From Hyphomicrobiales bacterium (GTDB lineage Bacteria > Pseudomonadota > Alphaproteobacteria > Rhizobiales > Aestuariivirgaceae): a stretch of 17,490 nucleotides of DNA. A program made the translations under genes and the position numbers. Positions 1-8,724 of this stretch are shown piece by piece. The notes beneath the pieces were generated by a model that made no database searches, was not told where the DNA came from, and saw only the letters and a program-made list of their open reading frames with translations. Within the stretch, counting starts at the first letter, position 1, and every line of letters starts with the position of its first letter. The stretch spans positions 1-17,490 of the forward strand of contig JALVFB010000023.1 of the NCBI GenBank assembly GCA_027030295.1. Direction: 5' to 3'.

Positions 1-975
1 CTTGAACTTCAGGTGATCGTCCACCCATTTGATCTCGCCCGCCCCCCAGCGCGCGATCTGCTCGAAGGTGTAAACGCCCAGCTCGTGCAACAATTCTTCC
101 AACTTCGGCCCGACGCCGGAAATGAGTTTCAGGTCGTCCACTTTCGCAGGCGGCTTCGCATACAGCTTCGGCTTCGCCGGCGCCGCATTCTCCACCTCTT
201 CCTCGGACGGCGTCTTCGCCTGCAAGAGAGCGGCCGGCGCAGAGGGCTTGTCCGCCTTTCCGGCTGTCTTCGCCTTTTTCGCGGGCCTTTTCGCCGTTGC
301 TTTTTTCGTCGTCTTTTTCGCGCCGCCCTTGCCGAAGATCAGCGCCTCGGCGTCCGACCCCCTGTTGAACAGCGACTCGTCGGTCAGCGTCGTCGGCCCG
401 CCCAACGGCTCGGACGACTTGCGCCCGTTCTGCGGCCCCGGCTCCGGCCAGCGCCCGGTGGCGATTTCGTCGAGAATCTCCTCGAAGCGCTCAGGGGTGA
501 GGTCTTCATAGACCTTCTCGCCGATCTGGATCATCGGCGCGTTGGAGCACGCGCCCAGGCACTCCACCTCCTCCCACGAGAAATCGCCGTCCTCGGACAG
601 CGCATGCGCCTTCTCCGCGATGCGCTTCTTGCACACCTTGATGAGCTCTTCCGCCCCCCGCAGCCGGCACGGCGTGGTGCCGCACACCCACACGTGCGCC
701 TTCCGCCCCACCGGCTGGAGCTGGAACTGGGTGTAGAAGGTCGCCACCTCCAGCACCCGGATGGGCCGCATGTTCAGCATTTCCGCGATATAGCGGATCA
801 TCGGCTCGGTCACCCAGCCGCCGTTCTGCTCCTGCGCGCGCATCAGCAGCGGAATGACGGCGGATGCCTCGCGCCCTTCCGGATAGCGCGCGATGACCTG
901 CCTGGCCCACGCCAGGTTTTCCGGTGTGAACGCGAAGCTCTCGGGCTGCTCGGGATGAAGCCTGCGAAAACTCAT
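1..975 (-). CDS. nuoE: NADH-quinone oxidoreductase subunit E (NuoE), 3' end outside window
   Basis: This is the 24-kDa subunit of complex I, which carries a [2Fe-2S] cluster (N1a) in the NADH-oxidising arm on the cytoplasmic side. I read 325 codons without a stop from the ATG at 975 to base 1, so the C terminus is missing from the window. Residues 1-175 are the thioredoxin-like NuoE domain; the four cluster ligands are visible as C98 and C103 (CGTTPC) and C139 and C143 (CLGAC). From about residue 180 an extension follows: a Lys/Ala-rich linker (about 218-244), then a helix-hairpin-helix-like segment (about 280-325, with [12 protein letters not shown]). Such extensions are common in alphaproteobacterial NuoE. 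The ATG overlaps the nuoD stop (ATGA), so the two are probably translationally coupled. Identification is secure. Confidence 0.96.
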   Translation of the reverse strand, partial: MSFRRLHPEQPESFAFTPENLAWARQVIARYPEGREASAVIPLLMRAQEQNGGWVTEPMIRYIAEMLNMRPIRVLEVATFYTQFQLQPVGRKAHVWVCGTTPCRLRGAEELIKVCKKRIAEKAHALSEDGDFSWEEVECLGACSNAPMIQIGEKVYEDLTPERFEEILDEIATGRWPEPGPQNGRKSSEPLGGPTTLTDESLFNRGSDAEALIFGKGGAKKTTKKATAKRPAKKAKTAGKADKPSAPAALLQAKTPSEEEVENAAPAKPKLYAKPPAKVDDLKLISGVGPKLEELLHELGVYTFEQIARWGAGEIKWVDDHLKFK

Positions 976-2168
976 CGGTCGATCTCCCCGAACACGATGT
1001 CGAACGAACCGATCAAGGCGGAGATATCGGCCAGCATGTGCCCGCGCCCCACGGCGTCCATCGCCGCCAGGTGCGCATAGCCCGGCGCCCGGATCTTGCA
1101 GCGATAGGGGCGGTTGGAGCCGTCGGAGACGAGATAGACGCCGAACTCGCCCTTCGGCGCCTCCACCGCCGCATAGACCTCGCCTTCCGGCACCTTCACC
1201 CCTTCGGTGTAGAGCTTGAAGTGCTCGATGAGCGCCTCCATGGAGGTCTTCATCTCGGCCCGCCGCGGCGGAGCCACCTTGCGATTGTCGATGAGCACCT
1301 CGCCCCGCCCCTTCTGCGAGGACAGGATTTCCACGCATTGTTTCATGATGTGCACGGACTGGCGCATCTCCTCCATGCGCACCAGGTAGCGGTCGTAGCA
1401 GTCGCCGTTGCGGCCCACCGCCACCTTGAAGTCCACCTCGTCGTAGATGGCGTAGGGCTGGGCCTTGCGCAAATCCCACGCCGCCCCGGAGCCGCGCACC
1501 ATCACGCCCGAAAAGCCGCGCGCAAACGCCTCTTCCACCGAGATTTTCCCGATATCGACATTGCGCTGCTTGAAGATGCGGTTGTCCGTCAGCAACCCCT
1601 CGATGTCGTCCAGCACCTTCGGGTGCGTCTCGCAGAATTCGCCGATGTCGTCGATCAGCTCCGGCGGCAGATCCTGATGCACCCCGCCGATGCGGTAGTA
1701 GGCCGCGTGCATGCGCGCCCCGGAAGCGCGTTCGTAGAAGATCATCAGCTTCTCGCGCTCCTCGAAGCCCCACAGCGGTGGGGTCAGCGCGCCCACGTCC
1801 ATGGCCTGGGTGGTGACGTTCAGAAGATGCGACAGCAGCCGCCCGATCTCGTCATACAGCGTGCGGATGACGCGCGCCCGATATGGCGCCTCGATGCCCA
1901 GCAGCTTCTCCGCCGCCAGCACGAAGGCGTGTTCCTGGTTCATCGGCGCCACATAGTCCAGCCGGTCGAAATAGGGCACCGCCTGATGCCAGGTCTTGGT
2001 TTCGATGAGCTTTTCCGTGCCACGATGCAACAGGCCGATGTGCGGGTCGGCCCGCTCCACCACCTCGCCGTCCAGCTCCAGCACCAGCCGCAACACGCCA
2101 TGCGCCGCCGGATGCTGCGGGCCGAAGTTGATGGTGAAGTTGCGCACGCTCACCTCGCGCTCGCTCAT
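972..2168 (-). CDS. nuoD: NADH-quinone oxidoreductase subunit D (NuoD, 49-kDa subunit)
   Basis: NuoD is the 49-kDa subunit of complex I and, with NuoB, forms the quinone-reduction site at the foot of the peripheral arm. The chosen ATG at 2168 gives 398 residues, the normal family length; the frame stays open upstream, but that part only overlaps nuoC. The N terminus carries [11 protein letters not shown]; by alignment with Thermus Nqo4, H23 and Y72 (in LDYVAPM) match the quinone-binding His38 and Tyr87. Other family stretches include [22 protein letters not shown] and the C-terminal [12 protein letters not shown] ending. Its ATG overlaps the nuoC stop and its stop overlaps the nuoE start, both as ATGA. 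Function is known from the family and all key residues are present. Confidence 0.98.
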   Translation of the reverse strand: MSEREVSVRNFTINFGPQHPAAHGVLRLVLELDGEVVERADPHIGLLHRGTEKLIETKTWHQAVPYFDRLDYVAPMNQEHAFVLAAEKLLGIEAPYRARVIRTLYDEIGRLLSHLLNVTTQAMDVGALTPPLWGFEEREKLMIFYERASGARMHAAYYRIGGVHQDLPPELIDDIGEFCETHPKVLDDIEGLLTDNRIFKQRNVDIGKISVEEAFARGFSGVMVRGSGAAWDLRKAQPYAIYDEVDFKVAVGRNGDCYDRYLVRMEEMRQSVHIMKQCVEILSSQKGRGEVLIDNRKVAPPRRAEMKTSMEALIEHFKLYTEGVKVPEGEVYAAVEAPKGEFGVYLVSDGSNRPYRCKIRAPGYAHLAAMDAVGRGHMLADISALIGSFDIVFGEIDR

Positions 2169-2794
2169 GCGCCCGCCTCCTCGTCCGTCGCCTTCTCGTC
2201 CCCCGGCAACACCGGCGGCTCGCCCTTCCACGGCGAGAGAAAGTCGAACTCGCGCCACGCCTGTTGCAGGTTCACCGGCTCGTAGATGACCCGCTTCAGG
2301 TCCTCGTCATAGCGCACCTCCACATGCCCGGTGACGGGAAAGTCCTTGCGCAAGGGGTGCCCGGAAAAACCGTAATCGGTGAGGATGCGGCGCAGATCCG
2401 GATGGTCGGAGAAGAACACGCCATACATGTCCCACACCTCGCGCTCATACCATTCCGCGCCGGGGAACACCTCGATCACCGACGGCACCGCCTCGCCTTC
2501 CGCCACCGGCGCCTTCACCCGCACCCGCGCGTTGTGATAGGGCGAGAGCAGATGATAGACCACCTCGAAGCGCTCCTCGCGCTCCGGCCAGTCCACCCCG
2601 CAGATGTCGGTGAAGGCCACGAACCGGCAGCGCGGATCGTCGCGCAGGAAGCGCAGCACCTCGCGGATGCGATCCTTGTCCGCCACCATCTGCAACTGGC
2701 CATGCGCCACGCCCACGTCGCGCACCGCGTCGCCCAGCTGCTCGGCGACGTGCTCCGCCAGATCGGCCAGCGATTGTTCGTCCATCATCGCCAT
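2165..2794 (-). CDS. nuoC: NADH-quinone oxidoreductase subunit C (NuoC, 30-kDa subunit)
   Basis: NuoC is the 30-kDa structural subunit of the peripheral arm of complex I. It has no cofactor and helps to hold NuoD and NuoB together. The protein has 209 residues, as expected for a NuoC that is not fused to NuoD. The family signature is clear at about residues 115-152: [12 protein letters not shown], then [13 protein letters not shown] and GHPLRKDFP. The start at 2794 is preceded by a purine-rich ribosome-binding site (GGAGAAGAGG) 6 bases upstream; a second ATG nine bases downstream is possible but less well placed. The gap to the nuoB stop is 15 bases, and its own stop overlaps the nuoD start. 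Confidence 0.97.
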   Translation of the reverse strand: MAMMDEQSLADLAEHVAEQLGDAVRDVGVAHGQLQMVADKDRIREVLRFLRDDPRCRFVAFTDICGVDWPEREERFEVVYHLLSPYHNARVRVKAPVAEGEAVPSVIEVFPGAEWYEREVWDMYGVFFSDHPDLRRILTDYGFSGHPLRKDFPVTGHVEVRYDEDLKRVIYEPVNLQQAWREFDFLSPWKGEPPVLPGDEKATDEEAGA

Positions 2795-2809
2795 CAGGGG
2801 CCTCTTCTC

Positions 2810-3379
2810 CTATCGCTCGATGGTGCCGGTGCGGCGGATCTTGCGCTGCAACAGCAGGATGCCATACATCAGCGCCTCCGCCGACGGCGGGCAGCCGGGC
2901 ACGTAGATGTCCACCGGCAGCACCCGGTCGCAGCCGCGCACCACCGAGTAGGAATAGTGATAATAGCCGCCGCCATTGGCGCAGCTGCCCATGGAGATGA
3001 CCCATTTCGGATCGGGCATCTGGTCATAGACCTTGCGAATCGCCGGGGCCATCTTGTTGGTCAGCGTGCCGGCGACGATGATCACGTCCGACTGCCTGGG
3101 CGAGGCGCGCGGCGCGAAGCCGAAGCGCTCCATGTCATAGCGCGGCATGGCCGCCTGCATCATCTCCACCGCGCAGCACGCCAGGCCGAAGGTCATCCAC
3201 ATCAGCGAGCCGGTGCGCGCCCAGTTGATGATGTCGTCGGTGGTGGTGGTGATGAACCCCTTGTCCGCCAGCGCGTCGTTGATGCCCACCAGCGAGGCGC
3301 GGTGCGCCGCCGTTGCGGAAACCGCCGATTCCGCCTCGCCCGGCATGATGAGAATCGGTTTGTCGCCATTCTTGCGCAT
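2810..3379 (-). CDS. nuoB: NADH-quinone oxidoreductase subunit B (NuoB, PSST subunit)
   Basis: NuoB carries the terminal [4Fe-4S] cluster N2, which passes electrons to quinone at the interface with NuoD. The ATG at 3379 gives 189 residues. The frame is open upstream for a further 80 codons, but these overlap nuoA and are not conserved. The cluster ligands are visible: adjacent C68-C69 ([10 protein letters not shown]), C133 (SMGSCANGG) and C163 ([11 protein letters not shown]). The stretch [18 protein letters not shown] is a family hallmark. The 40 residues before the core are poorly conserved, as usual in this group. It starts 11 bases after the nuoA stop, behind a G-rich ribosome-binding site. 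Confidence 0.98.
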   Translation of the reverse strand: MRKNGDKPILIMPGEAESAVSATAAHRASLVGINDALADKGFITTTTDDIINWARTGSLMWMTFGLACCAVEMMQAAMPRYDMERFGFAPRASPRQSDVIIVAGTLTNKMAPAIRKVYDQMPDPKWVISMGSCANGGGYYHYSYSVVRGCDRVLPVDIYVPGCPPSAEALMYGILLLQRKIRRTGTIER

Positions 3380-3390
3380 GGCCGCCCCCG

Positions 3391-3756
3391 TCAATCCCAC
3401 TCCAGCGCGCCCTTGCGCCACTCGTAGATGAACCCGATGGTCAGCACGCCCAGAAAAACCATCATCGACCAGAAACCGAACAGCCCGTTTTCCTTCAGCG
3501 TCACCGCCCACGGAAACAGGAAGGCCACCTCCAGATCGAAGATGATGAACAGGATGGAGACGAGATAGAAGCGCACGTCGAACTTCATGCGCGCGTCGTC
3601 GAACGGATTGAAACCGCATTCATAGGCGGAATTCTTTTCCCTGTCGGGCTTTTTCGGCGCGATGATCACCGCCGACATCAGCAGCGCCATGCCGATGACC
3701 ACGGAAATGCCGATGAAGATCAACACCGGCAGATATTGCAGCAGCAACTCCCGCAT
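3391..3756 (-). CDS. nuoA: NADH-quinone oxidoreductase subunit A (NuoA)
   Basis: NuoA is a small membrane subunit of complex I that sits next to the quinone channel at the junction of the two arms. The ATG at 3756 gives 121 residues with three membrane spans (about 7-33, 63-85 and 94-112). The conserved loop with [12 protein letters not shown] (about 45-56) and the [12 protein letters not shown] segment (about 73-84) are diagnostic. A G-rich ribosome-binding site (GGGAGCGGGAA) lies directly upstream. The frame is open for 41 more codons upstream, but these have no family similarity. As first gene of nuoABCDE it probably follows the operon promoter in the 215-base gap up to 3971. Confidence 0.97.
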   Translation of the reverse strand: MRELLLQYLPVLIFIGISVVIGMALLMSAVIIAPKKPDREKNSAYECGFNPFDDARMKFDVRFYLVSILFIIFDLEVAFLFPWAVTLKENGLFGFWSMMVFLGVLTIGFIYEWRKGALEWD

Positions 3757-3943
3757 TTCCCGCTCCCTGCTCCCCCGGCCTTCCTTGCGGCGCCGGCACC
3801 CGCGGTGAGATAGCCCAGCGACGCCGCCCCGGCAAGCCACACATGCATGCCTCCATCGGCGTGTGATGTCGCACCCCATGCGTCAAGCACATGCCGCGCC
3901 GGCATGCCACTGACCTTATACCAGATGTTCGCCGTTCCGCTTC

Positions 3944-3968
3944 GGAAAAAATGCCTCCTTGCGGAAAA
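3944..3968. repeat. Short repeated motif, copy 1 (upstream of nuoA)
   Basis: The 21 bases at 3944-3964 (GGAAAAA..GCCTCCTTGC.G) match 18 of 21 bases at 4635-4655. In both places a CTTGCGGAAAA follows (3959-3968 here, from 4667 there). One copy lies upstream of nuoA and the other upstream of psiE, in the same orientation. It may be a shared regulatory site or a remnant of a duplication. Confidence 0.4.
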
Positions 3969-3971
3969 TCC

Positions 3972-4580
3972 CTATTCGCTGTCTTCGGGCCGCGGCCGCC
4001 GCGCCGAGAATCGCCCGCAGCGCAACTGCGACTGATAATCCGTCGGCGGCGACGGGAACCGCGCCGAACCGAATCGCAGCAGCAACAACGCCACCGCCAG
4101 CACCAGCGCCGAACCGGCGATCCAGATGAGCTGGCTGTAATCGCCGCCGCCGTGCTCCCCGCTTTCCAGCTTGCCCACCTCGCCGATGAGCAGCCGCGTC
4201 AGCGCCGTGATGGCGACATAGACCAGGAATCGCACCGGCATGCGCGAGGTGCGGAAATAGATGCCGACCATGGCGCCGATCTCGAGGTAGATGAACAGCA
4301 GCAGCAGATCGCCGACGGTGGCGTGACCGCGCTCGAACAACTGGTTGAATTCATACAGCGCCGCCCACACCGTCGCCGCGCCGATGGCGAACAGCGCCAC
4401 ATAGTGGAAGATGTCCACCAGCAGGTTGCCCAGCGGGTCGATGAAGCGCGCGATGGAGCGGTCGATTCGCGTGAAGATGGCCGGCACCACGATGGGCGCG
4501 AATTCCGGCTCCTGCCTCTCCTTGTCCGCCTCCTCGCGGCGCGCCCCCCTGCGCCCGGCTCCTTTCCTCGCCTCACCCAT
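3972..4580 (-). CDS. PsiE-family (phosphate-starvation-inducible E) membrane protein
   Basis: A 202-residue inner-membrane protein. The segment at about 93-133, with LLLFIYLEIGAMVGIYFR followed by MPVRFLVYVAITALTRLLI, matches the PsiE family of four-span proteins. Predicted spans lie at about 52-77, 90-109, 114-134 and 149-170. An Arg/Glu-rich N-terminal tail (1-25) and a C-terminal tail with several Arg (172-202) make it longer than the roughly 136 residues of E. coli PsiE. E. coli psiE responds to phosphate starvation, but its molecular role is unknown, and nothing here shows Pho control. The start at 4580 is chosen because the frame further upstream runs antisense through tRNA-Asp. It is on the same strand as nuoA, 215 bases upstream. 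Confidence 0.8.
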   Translation of the reverse strand: MGEARKGAGRRGARREEADKERQEPEFAPIVVPAIFTRIDRSIARFIDPLGNLLVDIFHYVALFAIGAATVWAALYEFNQLFERGHATVGDLLLLFIYLEIGAMVGIYFRTSRMPVRFLVYVAITALTRLLIGEVGKLESGEHGGGDYSQLIWIAGSALVLAVALLLLRFGSARFPSPPTDYQSQLRCGRFSARRPRPEDSE

Positions 4581-4634
4581 GTGATTCCGCCCCGTGGTTT
4601 CTTTCGCGGCGCAGCTTATCGCAGCCGTGAGCGG

Positions 4635-4676
4635 GGAAAAAGCGCCTCCTTGCCGCAGCGCCGCCCTTGCGGAAAA
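4635..4676. repeat. Short repeated motif, copy 2 (upstream of the PsiE-family gene)
   Basis: This is the second copy of the motif at 3944. The core 4635-4655 differs at 3 of 21 bases, and the CTTGCGGAAAA part is here separated by a further 11 bases. It lies about 55-95 bases upstream of the PsiE-family start codon, a position where a promoter or operator would be expected. Confidence 0.4.
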
Positions 4677-4694
4677 CGCAAACCGCATTTGCAC

Positions 4695-4723
4695 TTGACT
4701 TGCCCCCCGCCACCCCTTAAGTG
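4695..4723 (+). promoter_or_regulatory. Predicted promoter of tRNA-Asp
   Basis: TTGACT (4695-4700) and TAAGTG (4718-4723) are separated by 17 bases, a reasonable fit to a housekeeping -35/-10 pair. Transcription would start near 4730, about 37 bases before the mature tRNA. This is a prediction from consensus only. Confidence 0.5.
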
Positions 4724-4766
4724 AAGCCTCGTTCCCGCGGCGCAGCCATGGGAGCGTCTTTTCTGC

Positions 4767-4843
<77 letters not shown>

Positions 4844-4888
4844 TTTTCCCTTTCTTCATATGGCGGATTCTTCACATGCGGACATGCA

Positions 4889-4918
4889 TTGCCCGGACCG
4901 CCTTCGTGTCCCTTTATA
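4889..4918 (+). promoter_or_regulatory. Possible promoter of the homocysteine methyltransferase gene
   Basis: TTGCCC (4889-4894) and TTTATA (4913-4918) are 18 bases apart. They lie between the tRNA and the folded leader at 4928-4974, so a transcript would begin shortly before that leader. Weak consensus evidence only. Confidence 0.3.
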
Positions 4919-4927
4919 TTCGCCGCC

Positions 4928-4974
4928 GCTCCTGCTAGAGGAAGCCCGGCAACCTTGGCAGGCATGAATGGAGC
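4928..4974 (+). promoter_or_regulatory. Candidate structured leader that can mask the bmt ribosome-binding site
   Basis: CCTGC (4931-4935) can pair with GCAGG (4958-4962) around a loop that holds GCCCGGCAACC (4944-4954). GCTCC (4928-4932) can instead pair with GGAGC (4970-4974), which is the ribosome-binding site for the ATG at 4980. The two stems share bases 4931-4932, so only one can form fully. The loop resembles a short part of the SAM-I aptamer, but the rest of SAM-I is missing and there is no room for it. Treat as a candidate translational control element. Confidence 0.3.
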
Positions 4975-4979
4975 GGCCC

Positions 4980-6032
4980 ATGTCCAGAATCCCTCTCGCC
5001 GATTTGATGGAAGAACGCGGCTGGCTGCTGGCCGACGGCGCCACCGGCACCAACCTGTTCATGAAGGGGCTGGAGTCGGGCTATCCGCCGGAGCTGTGGA
5101 ACGATGAGAAGCCCGACGTCATCCGCTGGCTGCACCAGGGCTTCGTCGATGCCGGCTCCGACATCATCCTCACCAACACCTTCGGCGGCAACCGCTTCCG
5201 CCTGAAACTGCACGAGGCCCACGCCCGGGTGCGGGAGCTGAACGAGAAGGCCGCGAAAATCGCCGGCGAGATCGCCGAGAAGGCCGACCGCCCGGTGGTG
5301 GTGGCCGGCTCCGTGGGGCCGACGGGCGAAATTTTCCAGCCGGCCGGCACGCTCGCCATGGAGGAAGGCGTCGAGGGCTTCGCCGAGCAGATCGCGGCCC
5401 TGGCCGAGGGCGGCGTGGACGTGATCTGGATCGAAACCATGTCCGCCCGCGAGGAGGTGGAGGCCGCCGTGCGGGCGGCGCGCCAGGCGGCGCCCGATCT
5501 GCCGGTGGTGGTGACCATGAGCTTCGACACCGCCGGGCGCACCATGATGGGCATCCGCCCCGCCGACCTGGCGGCGCTGGCCGGGGAGCTGGATCTCTAT
5601 GCCTTCGGCGCCAACTGCGGCACCGGCGCGCCGGATCTGCTGGCCTCCGTGCTGGAAATGACCGAGGCCGCGCCGGACGCCATCGTGGTGGCGAAAGCGA
5701 ATGCCGGCGTGCCGGAGTTCGTCGATGGCGACATCGTCTATTCCGGCACCGTCGAGCTGGCCGGCGCCTACGCCCGCATGGCCCGCGACGCCGGCGCCCG
5801 CATCATCGGCGGCTGCTGCGGCAACACCTTCGAACATGTCGCCGCCATGCACCGGGCGCTTCAGGGCTACGAGCCGGGCCAGCGCCCCACCCTGGAGCAG
5901 GTGGTGGAGAAACTCGGCCCCTTGCAACAGGAAACGGGCCACAAGTGCGCCCACGGCCATCATCACGGCGGAAACGGCGATGACGACGGCTCCGGCCGCG
6001 GCGGCCGCCGCCGACGCCGGCGGCGACGCTGA
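4980..6032 (+). CDS. bmt: Homocysteine S-methyltransferase (annotated as betaine--homocysteine methyltransferase type)
   Basis: This zinc-dependent enzyme transfers a methyl group to homocysteine to make methionine in the cytosol. The 350 residues cover one S-methyltransferase barrel. The N-terminal LLADGATGTNL (16-26) and the zinc ligands C213 (FGANCGTG) and C279-C280 (IIGGCCGN) are present. The tail is unusual: a His-rich HKCAHGHHHG (321-330) and eight Arg in a row at the end (343-350). I chose the ATG at 4980 because GGAG lies 6-7 bases upstream; an in-frame ATG at 4968 is possible. The methyl donor is not proven by sequence: it may be betaine, or the corrinoid protein coded at 8020, as in the split MetH of marine alphaproteobacteria. 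Family assignment is firm, donor open. Confidence 0.88.
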   Translation: MSRIPLADLMEERGWLLADGATGTNLFMKGLESGYPPELWNDEKPDVIRWLHQGFVDAGSDIILTNTFGGNRFRLKLHEAHARVRELNEKAAKIAGEIAEKADRPVVVAGSVGPTGEIFQPAGTLAMEEGVEGFAEQIAALAEGGVDVIWIETMSAREEVEAAVRAARQAAPDLPVVVTMSFDTAGRTMMGIRPADLAALAGELDLYAFGANCGTGAPDLLASVLEMTEAAPDAIVVAKANAGVPEFVDGDIVYSGTVELAGAYARMARDAGARIIGGCCGNTFEHVAAMHRALQGYEPGQRPTLEQVVEKLGPLQQETGHKCAHGHHHGGNGDDDGSGRGGRRRRRRRR

Positions 6033-6185
6033 CGCCCCGTCCCGCCGCCTTCGCCACTTGCATACGTGATGGGGCTGGCCGGCATTTTTCAACCATGGGG
6101 CGCATATTCACATTTTCGAATCTGCCCCCGTTTTTCCCGATAACGGGCCATCTCCCGAAAACCCTCTAATCTGCCGGAAAAACTC

Positions 6186-6205
6186 CCTGTCATCAGCTTG
6201 ACAGG
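6186..6205. promoter_or_regulatory. Inverted repeat CCTGTCA-N6-TGACAGG in the leader of the 6318 gene
   Basis: A perfect 7-base inverted repeat with a 6-base spacer. A third half-site CCTGTC occurs at about 6225. The right arm forms TTGACA (6198-6203), a perfect -35 sequence, but no good -10 box follows at 16-18 bases. It may be an operator. Directly downstream lies GTTAACCAT, which matches a CtrA half-site. Confidence 0.4.
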
Positions 6206-6244
6206 AACCATGGGTTATATCAACCTGTCGTTAACCATAAACGT

Positions 6245-6266
6245 TCACCCGCCATTGAACGGGTGA
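6245..6266. promoter_or_regulatory. Hairpin TCACCCG/CGGGTGA upstream of the 6318 gene
   Basis: A 7-base stem (6245-6251 with 6260-6266) and an 8-base loop, followed by GAATAAAG. There is no T-run, so it is not a terminator. With the inverted repeat at 6186 it makes the 285-base gap 6033-6317 rich in symmetric elements; I see no gene there. Confidence 0.3.
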
Positions 6267-6317
6267 GAATAAAGTGGCGCGCAACCGTCGGGATTGCGCA
6301 GGGGGGAGGGGTCAGGC

Positions 6318-7967
6318 GTGCGTTTGCAGCTATCGAAAAAGCTGCTGCAGTATGATGACTTGATGCGGCGCATTGAAGGCCTGCTGCAGGCGGGCAGGCT
6401 GGAAGAAGCGCTGGCCGCCATCGACGACACTTGCCTGGTGGAGGGCGAAGACGGGCTGTGTCCGCCGCGGGTGCAATTTCTCCACGGCCTCATCCGGCTG
6501 CGCCAGAACGACGAACGCGGCATGCTGACCATGCTCGCCGCCGCCGAGCGCGACCCATCCTTGCTGCGCAAGGCCGCGGACATCATTTCCGACTGGCTGC
6601 GCGGCCCCGGCAAGGCGCATGATTCCGCAGCCCTGCGCGGCGAGCTTGCGCGCATGCGCCTGACCCATGACGAACTGGCCGAGCAACGCGCCGAACCCAC
6701 CGGGCATGAACGCCTGGAGCCGGCCGGGGAATGGCTGCGAAAGGCATTGGAGAAGGCCCTGGCTCCCTGGCGCAACGAAATCCATCGCGCCTGGCTGGCC
6801 CGCCGCATTTGCGAGCGGGCGCCCCACTGGCAGCATCACGACCTGCTGCTGCAAATGCGCCTGCGTCCGTGGCATTTCCTGCCCGGCGCCCGCACCCGGC
6901 TGGAAACCGAGCGCCGCACCATCGAGCGCACCATCCCCACGCCCGAAGGCACCCTGCGCATCCAGATCTATCCGCTGCTGGCCATGCCCGGCCATGTGCG
7001 CAACATGCGCGCGCATGCCGCCGAGCTGTTCACCGGCCCGGACGCGCCACAGCCCGAATATGGCCCCATACGCCGCAACTGGCGCCGCTTCGCCGCCTCC
7101 CTGGGCGCCGGCATGCGCTGGCTCGCCCACACGCTCAGCGCCGGCGTGCCGTCCGTGCGCCTGGCCCTGCGCCTGGGGCTGCTGGGCGTGCTGGCGGGCT
7201 GGCCGGCGTGGACGAGCTGGAAACTCATCCAGCACCCGGAAACCATCACCCGGTTGTTCGGTTTCGACCAGCGACACGTGGAAATCCTTTCCGAACGCTA
7301 TTGGCGGCAGATCCGCGCCGCCTCCATGTTCCAGCCACGAAAGACCGTGCGGGCCTTCTTCGACCTGCTGAAGGCCGGAGACATCTACCCCTACCCGCCG
7401 GTGCTGGACAGGAAAAGCCGCATCGCCTGGCAGAAAATGCGCATCACGCCGGACCAGCTGAAAGGGATCGCTCGCCGTTGGCGAGGCTGTGGCCGCCCGC
7501 GAATCCGCGTTTCCTACGGCTACGCCATGGCCACCTGGCCATTGAGCAAGCCGCTTTGCGCGCCGCTTCTGTTGCACCGCGAACAGGGTCGCTGGCGCGT
7601 GGCCTGGCGGGATACCTCCCGCCTGTTCAGTGGCGGCGGCGACAGGCCCTGGCGGCTGACGTCATTGAAGAACAATCCCTGGCTGTTCGGATTTGGCGAC
7701 TGGCGTTTCGACGCCACCGGCCGTCCTCATGACGCGCACGATCTGCTACCCGTGGTCGCGGCGGTAACGGACGATGCGGCCCTGCCGGCCGCCCGCGCCG
7801 GCATCGCCATGCCCGCCAATGCCGAAACGGCGGAGCGCACGGCCGTCGCCGGGGGGCATGGCGCCGCCGCTCCGGATGGCGAAAAGCCCGCCGTGGCTCT
7901 GCGTGGCCCGCTTGCGAACGCCCGACAGCCGCGCCATACCCCGACCGCGCAACGGCTTGAGCAATGA
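6318..7967 (+). CDS. Membrane-anchored protein of unknown function (549 aa)
   Basis: I do not recognise a family. The GTG at 6318 is chosen because a strong GGAGGG ribosome-binding site ends 7 bases upstream; a TTG at 6294 lies in the same frame but is less likely. Residues 1-165 are helical and TPR-like (for example AGRLEEALAAIDD at about 25-37 and FLHGLIRLRQNDERGML). Residues 170-245 are rich in Arg and Trp. One membrane span lies at about 280-303. Residues 320-475 form a mixed Trp/Arg-rich domain. The last 70 residues are Ala/Pro-rich and probably disordered. There is no signal peptide or recognisable catalytic motif. It lies between the homocysteine methyltransferase and the corrinoid protein, all on the plus strand, but the 285-base gap before it suggests its own promoter. 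Confidence 0.75.
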   Translation: MRLQLSKKLLQYDDLMRRIEGLLQAGRLEEALAAIDDTCLVEGEDGLCPPRVQFLHGLIRLRQNDERGMLTMLAAAERDPSLLRKAADIISDWLRGPGKAHDSAALRGELARMRLTHDELAEQRAEPTGHERLEPAGEWLRKALEKALAPWRNEIHRAWLARRICERAPHWQHHDLLLQMRLRPWHFLPGARTRLETERRTIERTIPTPEGTLRIQIYPLLAMPGHVRNMRAHAAELFTGPDAPQPEYGPIRRNWRRFAASLGAGMRWLAHTLSAGVPSVRLALRLGLLGVLAGWPAWTSWKLIQHPETITRLFGFDQRHVEILSERYWRQIRAASMFQPRKTVRAFFDLLKAGDIYPYPPVLDRKSRIAWQKMRITPDQLKGIARRWRGCGRPRIRVSYGYAMATWPLSKPLCAPLLLHREQGRWRVAWRDTSRLFSGGGDRPWRLTSLKNNPWLFGFGDWRFDATGRPHDAHDLLPVVAAVTDDAALPAARAGIAMPANAETAERTAVAGGHGAAAPDGEKPAVALRGPLANARQPRHTPTAQRLEQ

Positions 7968-7986
7968 TTCGCATTGCTGCTAGAGT
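7957..7986 (+). promoter_or_regulatory. Possible promoter with internal inverted repeat, corrinoid protein gene
   Basis: TTGAGC (7957-7962) and TAGAGT (7981-7986) are 18 bases apart. Between them AGCAATG (7960-7966) and CATTGCT (7972-7978) form a 7-base inverted repeat with a 5-base spacer. An operator between -35 and -10 would suit repression. No T-run follows, so a terminator for the preceding gene is unlikely. Confidence 0.35.
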
Positions 7987-8019
7987 GTTCGCGGATGGTG
8001 CAAATTCGGGCCTGGCCGC

Positions 8020-8724
<705 letters not shown>

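Noticed and set aside
1038..2285. 415-codon open frame on the plus strand opposite nuoD and part of nuoC
   Set aside because: Shadow frame; nuoD and nuoC are certain on the other strand.
3916..3930. TTATACCAGATG as a remnant of the palindromic repeat upstream of nuoA
   Set aside because: Only about 12 bases resemble a repeat end; the arms and the centre are absent.
4928..4974. SAM-I riboswitch before bmt
   Set aside because: Only GCCCGGCAACC fits; the other conserved parts are missing, and the space to the start codon is too short for a SAM-I aptamer.
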